Shown piece by piece: positions 51,556-64,000 of a stretch of DNA of 64,000 nucleotides. The notes below the pieces were generated by a model. It was not told where the DNA came from. It was given only the letters and a program-made list of their open reading frames with translations, and searched no databases. A program made the position numbers and the translations under genes. This DNA comes from Varroa destructor (taxonomy: Eukaryota > Arthropoda > Arachnida > Mesostigmata > Varroidae): NCBI RefSeq assembly GCF_002443255.2, contig NW_019211456.1:48048486-48112485 (forward strand), read 5' to 3'. Within the stretch, counting starts at the first letter, position 1. Each line of letters opens with the position of its first letter.

Positions 51556-51760
51556 TCACAAGAGAACCAATTTTTTTTTTCATTTTTGTTTCCACTAGAG
51601 CACATTATACTTTTTGTATTTGCAAAGTAATTTTCTACTTTCTTTCTATTCAACTTGAACACCACGTTGCATCAAGATAATAGTGACCCTAAATCCAACG
51701 AGTGGCTCTATATAAAATTATAACCGTTCTCAGAAATTTAGTGTCGATGATTGGCAATAA

Positions 51761-51976
51761 GTGGGGATGACTATAGCAGAGCTATTTGGGGAACAGGATG
51801 TCTGCTATGCACGTGATAACGTAGTCTATTTTGGCCTCTCCCATATACTAAAAAATATTGACTTCGTGGTAAGAGAGTACGACAAGACTATATTATGCTA
51901 TGAAGATATGTCTTTGAGATTTTTGTTATCGCGACTTGATGACGAAACAACCAAAATACGCATTAAACTAATGTGA
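51761..51976 (+). other. Unrecognised 71-codon open frame
   Basis: It begins with ATG at 51767 in the same frame and has a balanced, protein-like composition (ELFGEQDVCYARDNVVYFG, then a basic and acidic C-terminus), ending with TGA. No domain is recognised and no splice partners are evident. It could be an exon, a repeat relic or chance. Confidence 0.15.
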
Positions 51977-54900
51977 AAAATCCTCTGTTATGGACTTTTC
52001 CGATCTTCAGTCACAAATTTCACACGTTTGTAAATATGACTTGAATGCGCATTAAAATTAACAGTGATTTATAATGAGAAAATGTGCGTTGAGCCGCATC
52101 AAACTGATCAAAGGTGCGCTGTCATAGCCTAGGATGAGGATTTATGATGAGGACATAACGAGGACGGTCGCCAAAGTACTTTGTTTTCAACTAGTAATAG
52201 CATGATATTCTATTCCAGTCTTGTAGTGTTTTACCATTATCAAAAAATATTACTATTATTTGTCATTGGCAAGCTATTGATCCAACGAATGCAGTCCAAA
52301 ACACGACATTTTGCTCGTGACGTTGCTCTAAGTAAAGTCAAGTAAGTCAAACTACCACCGTACTTATGTCTACCCATTAACTAGTCAAATTTCAGGGGCT
52401 AAACGGAAGAGTACATGAAAAAATAGAATAAGAATAGTACCGACAATAATACTATCGAGAAAAAAGTCGGGCAGATTAATTTAGACTAGGTAAGCAGCTG
52501 TTTAAGGAAAAAAACTGGGGCCGAAGGAAATAGGCTTCATAACAAAGGTAGTTCATACCAAAACTCTACTAAACAGAATGACACGATTTATCGAAGAGAC
52601 TCAAGGAGAAAATTTTAAATGATATGAAGTTTATAATCAAGACTCTGGCGAATTAATCGTTAACGGGAATCAGGGGGGTGAGAAGAGTGAACGATGTATG
52701 GAAATGTAGGAAGTGGACCAAATGGTTATCGCCAGCGCGTGATGCAACAGGGGCCTTAGATAAGGTGATTAGCAGGCTAAAAGGCAGAGGCGAAGTTGAA
52801 AAATGTCGAGAATAGTATGGAGTGAGCTATGAGGGGTGACCGAAAGGGCACGGGAAATTCCGGCGATAGCACATAGAGCATAGCTTTGTGAAACTTGAAG
52901 CTGCTTTATTACATGGCTATTGCTTGCCCTCCACAAGCAGTAAAAAATATAATGGACAATTGTGAGCTAAGGTTGATGTTTTCGGAGCCCAAAGGACTTG
53001 GGGTGAAAAGGACTGGAAACAATACGGAGGCGTCTGGGGTGAAGACAATTTATGTGAAGTTGCTAAAAAGTGGCCGTGTAAGAGGGGAACGATGTCGCTA
53101 AGCAGAAGCGGGCGCTTATTAATGGAAGGAAAATATGGGTGCTGGAAAGCGACTGGAGATATCAAGTAAAAGTTTTAGGCAGTTGTAGACATCGAGATAA
53201 AGCTTAGCCGGGGCTAGATCATTAGTGACAACATTTTTTAAATTCTAATCAGTATCGTGTTGTCAGTAACAAAAGCTTTAGTCCAGACGCAGCGGTTTGA
53301 GTTTCCTCTAAATGGCAGTAGACTAGCATGCACGAGAAACAGGATGGAAGCAACGACAGCGCCCAGGCCGGTGTCCTTAAGACATTGCTCTAGAGTAGAC
53401 GACACTCCCGACAAGCTGACATTATATTCTTCGGGAACGATATTTACGTACCCTCGGAGAATTGCAGCTAAAAAAAATCATTAGATAACAATAGCGTGAT
53501 CTAGACGGTCGAAACTTCGGCAGCGCTGAAGAATATCTCAAGCATCGATGCCATCTTGACATTTGGGGCGCAGTTCAAAGGACCGCTTTGATGAAGAAGC
53601 CCATTCGAAAACTAAACTGGTAAAAAGAAAGAAAAGAGTCAGTCGAGGTGGGACTGAAGCTGACCCCTTCTGAATGCGTATACGTTGCTTTAAAATTCTC
53701 ATAAGAAAAAGGCAAGAGCCATAGGCTGATATCGTCTTTAGTGTTTTTGATTTTGTGCAAAGGCAGCGAGCAACGATGACTGTTTTGAAGACTGCCGAGA
53801 ACAAACAGGTGAAACGCAAAAGAGTTCTATATTCGTACCAGAGGTGCTGCTAGAAAATATATGTTATGCTTAAGAAGGTCGATAAGATGGCATACCATAT
53901 AACAGCCATCGCGACTAGGGCTGGTCCTATTCCTTATCCATTCAGTCATTTTCTTAGCTATATTCGTACAAAATCTTGGACATGTAAACACATACAAGCG
54001 AATTGTTTACATTATCTAAGTGAAAAAACCGACTGGCCGTGCTCAGCAGAGGAAAGATTGTGGTTGGCCCGAATTTACGGACAGAGTGCAGACATTTTGC
54101 GGATAGTCGCCTTGTAATTATCTATAAACGTTAGCCGAAATACAGGCAAGGTCCTACGCCAGCAATTTGTGCTTCTTAGCGATTTACCAGTTATCATCAT
54201 CTACACGCACCTGCGATACGTTCATGTCTGAATAAGCTAACCGGCTGCTAACGTTATCAGGTCAGATACGGATAAATTTGATTGGCATGATTACTTAAGA
54301 TCCGTCAAAAGGCAAGCTACGCACCGTCGTAGATTTAAATGACAAACAAATATGTAGCCAGAGTATCTGTTTCGTTATGGGGATTGAATAAAAATTTTTG
54401 TAGCGGCCCTGTGGACAACGCAGTCGGCTGTTGAAGAAATTATCCCGGAGTAAACTAATAGAAGACCTCAAAGATTACCCTATTGGCAAACTGAAGTGAT
54501 TGACTCAAACGTTATTGTGTATTGTTGATGACAGTGTCCGAAGTAGAGATCGTTTACCTTTATGTTAATAATAAAGATTAGAAAGAAAGATGAACTGTGG
54601 ATTCGCCCGAAATATGGGTCTCGAATTTATAGAATGTAAAAAATAAGACACCAATATATTGTAGCAATATTTCAAAATAACAATGGAAGCGTACGTATAT
54701 AACAGACGGATTTATTAACTAGCTTATAAATATTAGTTTAAGAAATAGCAATTTATTTATATAAACAACTGCTATAATAAAATCAATATATACTAAAAGG
54801 TTAATAAATGCAAAAAACAATTTATTCTACATATTTTACGTTGTTTTTCCGAATTAACGTTTTTTTTTTTGATTCCCTCACATATTTTTGCTATCCCTAG

Positions 54901-57062
54901 TATCTTGTTTATATGAATAATTAACGTATAATGTGTTATTTTCTGTGCTTTAAAGCGATGAAAAATTGTCACACATAGCAGATATATTTTTTGTTGTTTG
55001 ATAGCTTTGCCGCACAATTACAACGCTGTATGTTTACCTAAATTTACTTGGTTATGCATTATGACCCGGTATTATGACTATGCATGTTTGCAAAACGGCC
55101 AATAAAAAAATGTAGCAATTATACGTTTTTGAATTTATTCGTTCATCCATTAACACGGGAAGACAAAATACAGATCAGGCAATTTGATTGATGGAAAATA
55201 AATGAGGACGCGCTAGACAGGACACCATTGCGTGGGCAGCATTCGATAACGGCTTTTCATAAAACGGCCGCGTAGGTACGCGTAGGACGTATGAAAATGT
55301 CAATTGATGGAGATATTTACGAACGATCATGCTTGTCAATTAGGCAGTTGTGGAGATGGTGTTGACTGCAAGGCCCTCGAGAAAGTCCTTGTTGTTGACA
55401 GTGACACTCTTCCTCTGGACCGTGAAACGTGGACGCTTGCCAGACAACATGACAAAACCTATGAAGCGCGTATCAAGTGTCGAATAGTTCCTTCGCTTTT
55501 CTGTCGGGTGACGTTAATCTTCGGTCTGATTTTTGTCAACATACAGGCTTTTGCCGCTCAATTTTAGTTTTTATTTACAGATGAACTACGCATAAATTTC
55601 CATTTATTTTAGTTCGAACCATAGTCTATTAGTGATAAAGCTATCAATGGTTAATCTTCAACATTGTTGCTTGGGGGTTTCAATGTTACATGGTTAGCAT
55701 GAGTCTGGTTTGAAGATGGATGAATGTCCCTGGTTTGAAAGATTACAACAACTGCCTGGTAAAGCAAAAAAAAAGTCAAGTAACTACCTATCGTTTGAAG
55801 GGACTGACATGTACAAAAGCACAGGACACAAGTAGCCTCATCAGCATGTGGCATAAAAGCATCATCATTATTCAGCTCCGCTATTATTCTAAAGTTTTGG
55901 TATGATACCACTTCAACATGATTCATCATGCCAGAATACGATTTGAATGTAAAGGTTGCAGGCCATGCTCACCTACTTTTCTATAGAGTCTCTAGCATTT
56001 CACAACTTTTAGCTATTTCTACTGTGCCAAGAAGTTTTTCGAACCATCTCTTTGGTATAGCATCAAAAACTCGTCTGCGGAAAGCCGGAAAGGGTCTTGA
56101 TGGACTTATCCGACCGACTTACGAAACGAAATAATAATCCAATGCTATAATTGCCATCCCATAGCTATAGCTTACCAATGACCACGCATTCATGGTTAGC
56201 ATGGCAGGGTAATCAAAGAAATGCACATTATCCATTTAGACCATAGCATTCAGTTCCTCAGAAATGCAGGAAAAATAAGGTCACAGCACGCTTTTAGCCT
56301 CCCTCTTACCCTATGAGTTGTTCGTCTTCATATTTGTTTTGTTGCATAGGCCAGTGCAGCTTAAAAGTAGCAGGATTACCACTGGACACAGCTTCAGGTA
56401 GAGTTTAGAAATGCCTCATCAAACATCAACTCACGTCTGGGCAGATACGTCTATCCAATAATGTCCTCAGGGGTTCACCGAGCACAGTGAACGGTCGCTT
56501 CAACTTCTTTTCTGTCTTGTGTATCAGATATATGACGTAAATATAAAAATGATACATCAAAATGGACCGCGTAGCGTATTCTTCTACCTAACGAGGTTCT
56601 TGAAGAAAAGCAAAACCTTACATTGCTGATGCAACTCTTGGAACATTTGTAAACACAAATTTTGGTTAGATTGTCTAACCCAGAAAGATGTTTATCTCGA
56701 CTTTCGATACTGCTAAGATCGACAGCGGTCTAAACAACGACAAGTTATTAAATATTCTGTTTTGAACTTATGCGTAACGACGCTACCAAACGTCGTTCAA
56801 CGTTACGCCTTTCTATACGTGATAATACCTATATCGAGTACAGACTTCTTTTATTAATCTTGACTCTAATGAAATACTGCAAACGTTCATGTCGTCGATC
56901 TGCGCGTTGTACAATAATTGTATTTGCAACTTTCTCTACACAGGCGTTTTTGTCTCTAATTTAATATTGAACGAAATTTCGTGGGAATCTACTATAGATT
57001 GTGCTCTCCTTGGACAGCGTTACAGACCTCAACGCTAAAACCCACATGCATATACCCAATAA
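51977..57062. other. Intergenic, no gene supported
   Basis: A purine-rich stretch lies near 52.4-53.4 kb. Very AT-rich sequence follows at 54.5-55.2 kb. Open frames at 53866-54117, 55304-55567 and 55928-56134 (+) and 53538-53819 (-) have no recognised domain. Confidence 0.45.
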
Positions 57063-57093
57063 CGGGCGGGCGGACGGGCGGGCGGGCAGGCAG
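57063..57093. repeat. (GGGC)n-type G-rich tandem repeat
   Basis: Five GGG runs at 57064, 57068, 57076, 57080 and 57084 separated by one to five bases, then GGCA units. This satisfies the G3+N1-7 pattern for an intramolecular G-quadruplex. Confidence 0.9.
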
Positions 57094-58335
57094 TAGGTGC
57101 GTGCATAGTGAGAATCTTTTCCGCCCAAGGTCGACGCCGTAGAAAGATCGCTGTAAGGTAGTAATGGTTGCTCAGTAATCTTGTTTCAGCATCTTTCCGC
57201 TATCATGTTTCTACACGCTATTCCTTTAAACATCCTTAACGAGGTTTCGTCGCAAAGACTTTAATGCAATCAACCTATTTAGGTTTTGATCTGAGCATAC
57301 CTCCTAGGACAGAAACTACGTTTAGGTGTTAATACTGAATAAATTAGTGCTTTTCCCTAATCGAGCAAAGATCAAGTGCATCGTCTTTAATACCTGTGAA
57401 GCTTAAAATTACCTTTATTCAATGCAAGCTATCATCTAACCGGTATCTTGCAATGGCACTTTTCCTCTGTCTGCTGTTCTATTAGCATTTGGTCAAGCTA
57501 GAAACGGGTCTGACCTCGCTCATTTTGTTAGTATTACCAGAGTAGTAGGTGATTTTACGTGTTGGCTGTTGGCGACATGAGCCATATTAGAAGGATGCTA
57601 GTAAGGAAATTAATGTGCTTACCAAAACTCAGGCTTGTCGATTGTTCTCACCGAACCTTCCTGTTTGTAATAACCATTCTGCATTCATTTATTAAACCAG
57701 CGATTGTTTGTCTAGATCCCACATAGTGCTGCTTGCTTTGGAGCACCGTCTACACAAATAAGAAAAAAAAACCGGCAGAATTTGTTCTGGTTTTTTTCGG
57801 ATCGTATTAATATCCCGTGCACAGAAAGTCGTAGAGATGACAACAGAAAATATTATTGTTACTCTTATTAGTATTTGGCTGTTACGGGCCTTCTTTGTTA
57901 GTTCTCCCTTCCTTCTTCCCTGGTTACTTCTGAATCGTCGTTCAGCTTTGCTCTATGTACGCTTTCCGCTATTTATACAAGGTCTATTTATGGGTGGCTA
58001 GATCTTTTCCTCAAATCAGTTGTGATTTGTATGTACGTCCAACGTTGTAAATACGACCTAAATGCGTTTTGGTTGCTATCTTTTTACGCCAAGTTGGAGT
58101 TTATCATATTATATATTATTAGCTTCATCCAGAAAAGCTAGTTTTTACAACAACATACCGACAAGTGGCAGTGAGGCTTATTCAGGCTCAAAAAAATCTA
58201 CGACTTTGTCTATGTAACTGATGGCCTTCTACAACTCTACGGCAAGCTAATTATGTGACTGGGCAAAAAAGTATCAATAACTTAACATCAGATGTAAATG
58301 TGTTTGGCCTTTATTAATTAATTCAATTAAAACTA

Positions 58336-58362
58336 ATATATATATATATATATATATATATA
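58336..58362. repeat. (TA)n microsatellite
   Basis: TA repeats over 27 bases with one irregular unit at the left. Confidence 0.93.
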
Positions 58363-61300
58363 CAGTGGAGAATTAATTATAACGAGTGTTATCTGCTTAT
58401 GGCCAATGACATAAATACATTCCAAGAGATAAATACTCGAAATAAATCAGGCCTATGTTCGTTTCATGCACATGTCCGATGTGTAGGCTCCAGCGTCCTT
58501 GCGATCAAACAGGAGCCACATGAGAATGTCCCGTTGACTATTCAGTTTATTCAAACTCGGGACAAAAGCTCAAAGCAGCCTGTCACCAGGTCATCAGGGC
58601 CTTTCACCAAAATAATGAGAGCAGGGCAAGAATCGAATAGTATCTTAACGTGTCGCTTTGTTTGAGTCGCAACGGTATGCATAAAATAAGCTTGATTTCA
58701 GCCATTTTCGACCAAATCACTGGTAAGCCATTCATGAAGCTCACTCCCACCTCCCAGTCTGACACTGAGCTAGCACGGTCAATACTAATATAAACAATAA
58801 TATAGACAATATATAATAGGTAATATAAAACAACTATTCGGTAACAGCAAGGCTTGATCTTCACAGAACTATTTGTGGTGCGATTCATAATGCAAACCCG
58901 ACGACATTTTAAATAAAAAAAACCCACATCAACAGGAACTGGCTTTCATGAGTAGAGTGAAAGTCTGCGGACCCCAAAGAGCGAGGTCGATTTGGTAATT
59001 GACATGAGCAACGACAACGAATTGATTGTCGCTCTGTCGTCGTGAAGCCTAACATAATTATACTTAAGAGTACTATAAAAGGCAGGCCATGTTCCATCTA
59101 CGGAGGAATATATCAAATATAGATTCAATTTTGGTTTGCCCCGATACCTCAATCAGACACACGGGCAAATGGAAAATAAGTCCGATATCCTCTCTACAAC
59201 GCCGACGAAACACTCTAAATGTTAAATGCATATTCCTTATGCAGGATGCAGATGATTCCGGACAGCTTGGAGAAGGTCTCTTGACAGTTGGAAAGTCGTA
59301 ATTTTACAGGTGTCAAAGTAGCAAGGGATACGCCAATTACTGCCTTAAATATCAGACTGTACAAAACGTTTGTAACCCAACTGCCATTTCCATAATTCCT
59401 AGAATATTATGCTGCAAGCAAATGCTATTGGTCAGCGTTTAAGCAGCTTTTCAAGCTAACCGATATTGCTTGTCGAACTTCTTAGATACGCGTCTCGGCG
59501 CGTACGTCGTTCTATCCAGATTCAGTTGAATAAAATTTATGTACTAAGCACGGCCATAAATTTCTCGTTTGCCATAAAACTCTTGCTCTGGTTTATCATC
59601 AACCATGCCATCCATAACGCTTTGTGCAATCGCTTATTTCAACAGAGTTCGAATAGAGCTTTTAGCGAATCGAGACGAAAAATAGAAATAAAGATATCGA
59701 AGCTTCTTCGGACAGACACTTCAGGCTGATTATAGTTGCTAAGCTGACTATTCTGCGCTATTGTAAAGTTCGTGCAACAATCGTTTTAACGTGGTTCTGA
59801 CTAATGGTGAACGGGAGTGGCCTATTACACCATACCTAAACACCAAGCTTCTTCGGTAAGAGTGAACTTAAATCTCTGAAACTTCGCCAACGAAGAGGCA
59901 AACGATCAACGACGATCTTGAAGCCTCTGGATTTAAAAACGCAACATCCCGAAGAGCGGAAAATGAACACTGGTTATCACCAAGAGAATCAAGCGTCAAT
60001 AAACCAGAAAATCAATTGAAAACCCCATAACACTTACATACAGCGCTTGTTCTGGGCTAAATATATCCCGAAAATTATCGCGTAGTAGACTACAGCTATG
60101 TGTAAATAACGAGGATCGCCAATTCGAATACTTCGGCACGAAACTCATATTATTCTAATATTTGTCAGTTCAAACAGTTTCGATGACTCCAGGGGTCATC
60201 GTTTTTACAATAGTGTTTTGGGCATATCTCTGCCACTTCAACAGCCATCAAATGAAGACCCTCCCACTGTCTGAAGAATTGTCTAAGAAGCTTTGGCTTA
60301 TCCGGTGTATGTATACTCCGCTCCGCGGACAGTGACACAGCCGACCTGCCAGAGTTCTTGAAGAAGGCTCAAAAGCCTGTGCTTTCTCACGGTTTAGAGC
60401 CAAAAAACTGTCTTACACCTATTCTCGAGTGCCCACATCTACAGCTATACTAACAGCTTCACAAGTAGACTACTCCGATATCAACAGAATGTCGTCTACT
60501 TTAACGAAAGGTACTGCAGCCACCTAAAGCTAAAGCTGGCATATCAGGCGTCTTGAAGAACGTTTATTCGAGAGGACCTAAATCCTGCGGAAAAACGGCC
60601 CAACATTGACGATCTTTCACATAACAATATACGAACTTATGCCACACGGTTATCCGATAAATTCATCCGAAGCACCTTCCGAAGAGCGGTGATTAGAGCA
60701 GTATGTTGAAATTATGCCTAAGGAAATAACTAGGGCCATCGTACGACGCCTCCTAAAAGACGTAGCTGTAGATTGCCTTCAAACTGACAATTCTCATCCT
60801 AGAAGTCCTAACGAAATTCTTGAAAAAATCTGGGTCGATGCTCCAACTGGTCAGATTGCTTCTAACATGTCCGGCACCGCAACAATTACAACGTCGGTTA
60901 TCATCGCCTTCTTTTGCCATCATGACTTATACCGCTCTGCCACTTAGCGATTTCGGTGGTGTCTAACAAAATCTAGACGACAGATGGCCAAATGATTTTC
61001 GTCTCGGCACGTCGATGCTAGGATCGTATTTCTAAGGTTCCGAAATTACTACCGCAGCAGATGCCTTTCAAACAATAGGAAACCCTGCGGTCATAAGCGA
61101 CCAAACTATACGAACGCCATAGACGACCCTATTTCCGTCGAAATTTAAGCGCGTCCACTGCGTTCCTCAAACACTCCTGCAGTTAATTGGGGGGAAGAAC
61201 TCACTGAATTCCTGCGTCTGGTCGCGGTTTGAAAACGGCCTTCTAAGGCAAAGTAGTATAAAAGTAGCTCAAGTCAAGATTCACAAACGGTGCAGGATTT

Positions 61301-62443
61301 ATTTGTATCTAACGGGTTATTAGCATATAGTGCACTAAGCATCATTTCAAGTTTGCATCAAAGCTTTCATTTATTCATCTCACGATTTCACAGCTTCTAG
61401 ATCAAAAGTCCCAAGATGAATATTATGAAACCACAGCAATGACTTCAAGGCGATACCTAAAACATCGAATTGAAATTAATAATTATTAAGTTCTAACAAT
61501 ATTGCAACCTCGAATGCGGCATAAGCATTCAGTCTTATTTAGAAGAAGTACTTTTAAAGACTGTATATAATCTTTTTTGTTTTAGTGTTGATTCACCTGC
61601 ATGCTGAATAATGTAAATCATTATTTAAAAAAAAAAAAAACACCTTTCCTTCAATCAACGACTCGAAAGAAAACGAACACTTCTGAAAAAATGTTTGTAA
61701 TCATAGCTACTGAAAGCATATGTGAAATATGTGTAACATAGTTTTTTTTTTCAAAACTTGTACACATTGTTTTCTATTTATGTGTTTCATAGTATACGTT
61801 GCAAACAAACCACCTTTAATAGGAAACAGATCGGGATATGTACATACTTTAAAAATATTATCCTGTAAAGTTAACGGTTGTTTCTATCGATAGTTTCGCA
61901 TTTAGAAGCTGTGACGTTATACTTAGCTTTTTGTTCAACTCTATTTTCTCATAGCCAAGCGTCGTACCAGATTTTTGAGTGCTCGTTCAGACCGTCTTCA
62001 GGCACCGTCTAAGGGGCCCGGTATGACAGAGGGCCTGTGCGTATACCTTCCATTCCCTATAACTTTTTTTCCGCCAGCTCGTTCTATACCTATGGTCAAA
62101 GCGTGTCATGCACCTCGACATGCATGAACTACTTAAGGCTATCAGCTGTGTGCGGTTACGAAATAAATCAATTAATTTAGTGGTATCCGTTTTATGTAGA
62201 CATAAATTTGTCTAGGGCTTGAATACTGCGTTCCTTAAACGTGTGCTTTTCTTTAAAGCACGATGTATGGATCGAGAAGCGTTAGAACCACACCTGCCTC
62301 TGTCGGCTGGGGCGGATCATTCATAAAACGATACGACTTGTAGAAAGCCAATGAATAACTAGCGCTCGCTGCTAACATCAGTAACCGTAACAGTGTAACG
62401 CCATTTTAAAATAATAGAATATCGTCCAGCTACTAATAAAGAG

Positions 62444-62461
62444 GGATCGTACGTACGATCC
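62444..62461. repeat. 18-bp perfect palindrome
   Basis: GGATCGTACGTACGATCC equals its reverse complement. Confidence 0.9.
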
Positions 62462-64000
62462 GTCGTTTATGATCTGACGTTTAATGCGTATAATTTAGCT
62501 TCAATATGTTACTATTACATTAATCTATGGAAATAACTTTGTACTATTATAGTAAATTTACAGTTGACCGTCGTGCCAAACGATATAAAAAAAATAGTAA
62601 TAAAAAAATTGGCTTTGACGAAGACAGTTATTTTGTATCACTCTAGACATCATCCTGTAGGGTACTTCTCGGTGATTCCTTTAAACCAACGAACGACTTT
62701 TTAGGTGACGACTGACAGATATGCCTATACAGGTTAAATCATCTTACTTTGTTTGGGTTTTTTTTTTTTTTGTTTTAAAATCAAACCTGACTAAGAATGC
62801 AGAATCATGTAACCTGCGCGAAGATTCAAATCTGTGAAGATTGGACGAAAAGCCAAAATGTATTTTGCTAAAAGAGGACGATGTTTGGCTGTTCCCTTTA
62901 CTAAGTAGGCAAACCATCTTCTGGATTTGGATATTTACGCGTCAGGGCAAAGGGTAATAAAGAAGCTCTCTTAAGGGTAAAAAACGGTTCTATATCATGC
63001 ATTGCCTGTGCTAAAGTCACTACAGAATATAGTATGAATATTGATCTCTTACAAGTGTTTATCTCACAAGCCCTTTAGAGGTGTGCCAATCGCAAATAGG
63101 CTTTTGTTTTTAGCTGACCTATGACCGAAACTGCAGGTGACGTTGAAAATCAGTGAAAATGAATTTTTCTTTTATATTGAATTACTATAAAGTATAAATA
63201 TCAAATCGATTATAGTTTACGGACGTTGTTTGATTCTTGAATGAAAGTATGCGATTATTACGGAGTAATGCAATCGTACAAAATTGCCTTTTCCTTATTT
63301 TACTATAGGCCACATCCGAGACCTAATATAATTTATCCCATCCACTTCAACACAGCGTGGATGATTGCGCACTGTAGTTACTCAGTACGGTTTAAGTTAC
63401 ATACCTATCGTACTATATTTATCCGCGCGGTGAACTCGTTCTCCTCATTTTTCCAGTATCATCGTGCAGAACTCGATAATCGTGAAATAGATGGTTTTCC
63501 TTCGTCCGTGAATTTAGCCTTGCAATGGAATTATATACCGATATCTAATTGCATCGATGGCGTTTGTCTGTGTTTGGTCGCAGTAATCTAATTTGAGATA
63601 TAATCCAAAAATGATCATCGAAGAGTGTTAAATATCAGGCGGATAGCGATCAACTTAAACCAGACTTGGAGTCGGGCCGGACTAAAGTGCAAAGGACTAT
63701 TGTACTCTTTAGGACCGTCGTCCTTTTGCGATTGACGACCATCTTAGTTTCCTTTCGTTACCGTCATCTACTCGATCAGTGTTCGCTATTTTGTCACCTC
63801 TCCCGATAACGTGTTGTATTCTTTCTTTTACACGTTCATTGTCGCGCAAATGTAGTTTGCTGTCGTTCACCATTAGGTTAGGACCATTCGGTTGTTTTTT
63901 TCTGCTGCGCAGTTAGGGGTTCGCAAGCGGGACAGTGGGGAACGAGAGGAGGGTAAGAAAGGGGAGCGAAGGCGAAACCAATAGAAGAAGAAAGCGAACG

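Larger units (their letters stand above)
57094..64000. other. Intergenic, possible coding relic at 60.2-60.95 kb
   Basis: No intact gene. Near 60231-60947 the forward strand has long readable stretches broken by stops, including a 77-codon frame from 60714. Their source is not identified. The last 100 bases are purine- and GC-rich, which could mark the start of a neighbouring transcription unit or simply a biased repeat. Confidence 0.35.

Noticed and set aside
53538..53819. Reverse-strand frames considered as a second LINE reverse transcriptase
   Set aside because: No ADD box or other RT landmark could be read in order.
63241..63591. 116-residue forward open frame near the end of the window
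   Set aside because: Longest isolated frame in the last 5 kb, but no domain, no signal for a start context and no splice partners; length alone is not evidence in this composition.
1..64000. CRISPR arrays, bacterial operons, prophage or plasmid features
   Set aside because: None seen; the split gene and transposon types show eukaryotic nuclear DNA.

Overview
The window is eukaryotic nuclear DNA, AT-rich and gene-poor. It is most likely from an arthropod, possibly a mite or other chelicerate, but the sequence alone does not fix the species. The evidence is a split gene with GT-AG introns encoding a metazoan protein, several decayed mariner transposases, a non-LTR retrotransposon remnant and many TA microsatellites. 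There are no operons, Shine-Dalgarno sites or prokaryotic genes.

Positions 1-6001 hold the only gene I can support with high confidence: the 3' part of an LZTR1 orthologue (Kelch-BTB-BACK-BTB-BACK adaptor of a CUL3 ubiquitin ligase). Eleven exons can be joined in frame (725-836, 1013-1098, 1430-1628, 1832-2044, 2211-2348, 2602-2708, 3036-3341, 4398-4508, 5004-5154, 5408-5497, 5699-6001), giving 604 residues and a TGA stop. The start codon and the first Kelch repeats lie before position 1. The 3' UTR probably runs to an AATAAA at 6782 or 7228 and contains a strong hairpin at 6093-6120. The intron after exon 7 carries a dead mariner.

From about 6.8 kb to the end I see no intact gene. What can be recognised is transposon debris: mariner copies at 11.9-12.9 kb (+), 23.5-24.4 kb (+) and 34.3-34.6 kb (-); a pair of 118-bp inverted repeats at 23.04 and 26.67 kb that bracket 3.75 kb including one mariner; and a minus-strand LINE reverse transcriptase at 49.6-50.1 kb with endonuclease-like fragments nearby. 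There are also microsatellites, a GC-rich hairpin cluster at 20.4 kb, a G-quadruplex-type tract at 57.06 kb and an exon-like open segment near 45.6-46.0 kb. The short open frames scattered through the rest mostly look like chance ORFs in AT-rich DNA.

I found no clear new biological system. The best leads are the inverted-repeat pair, the 3' UTR hairpin, the structured GC island at 20.4 kb and the exon-like segment at 45.6 kb.
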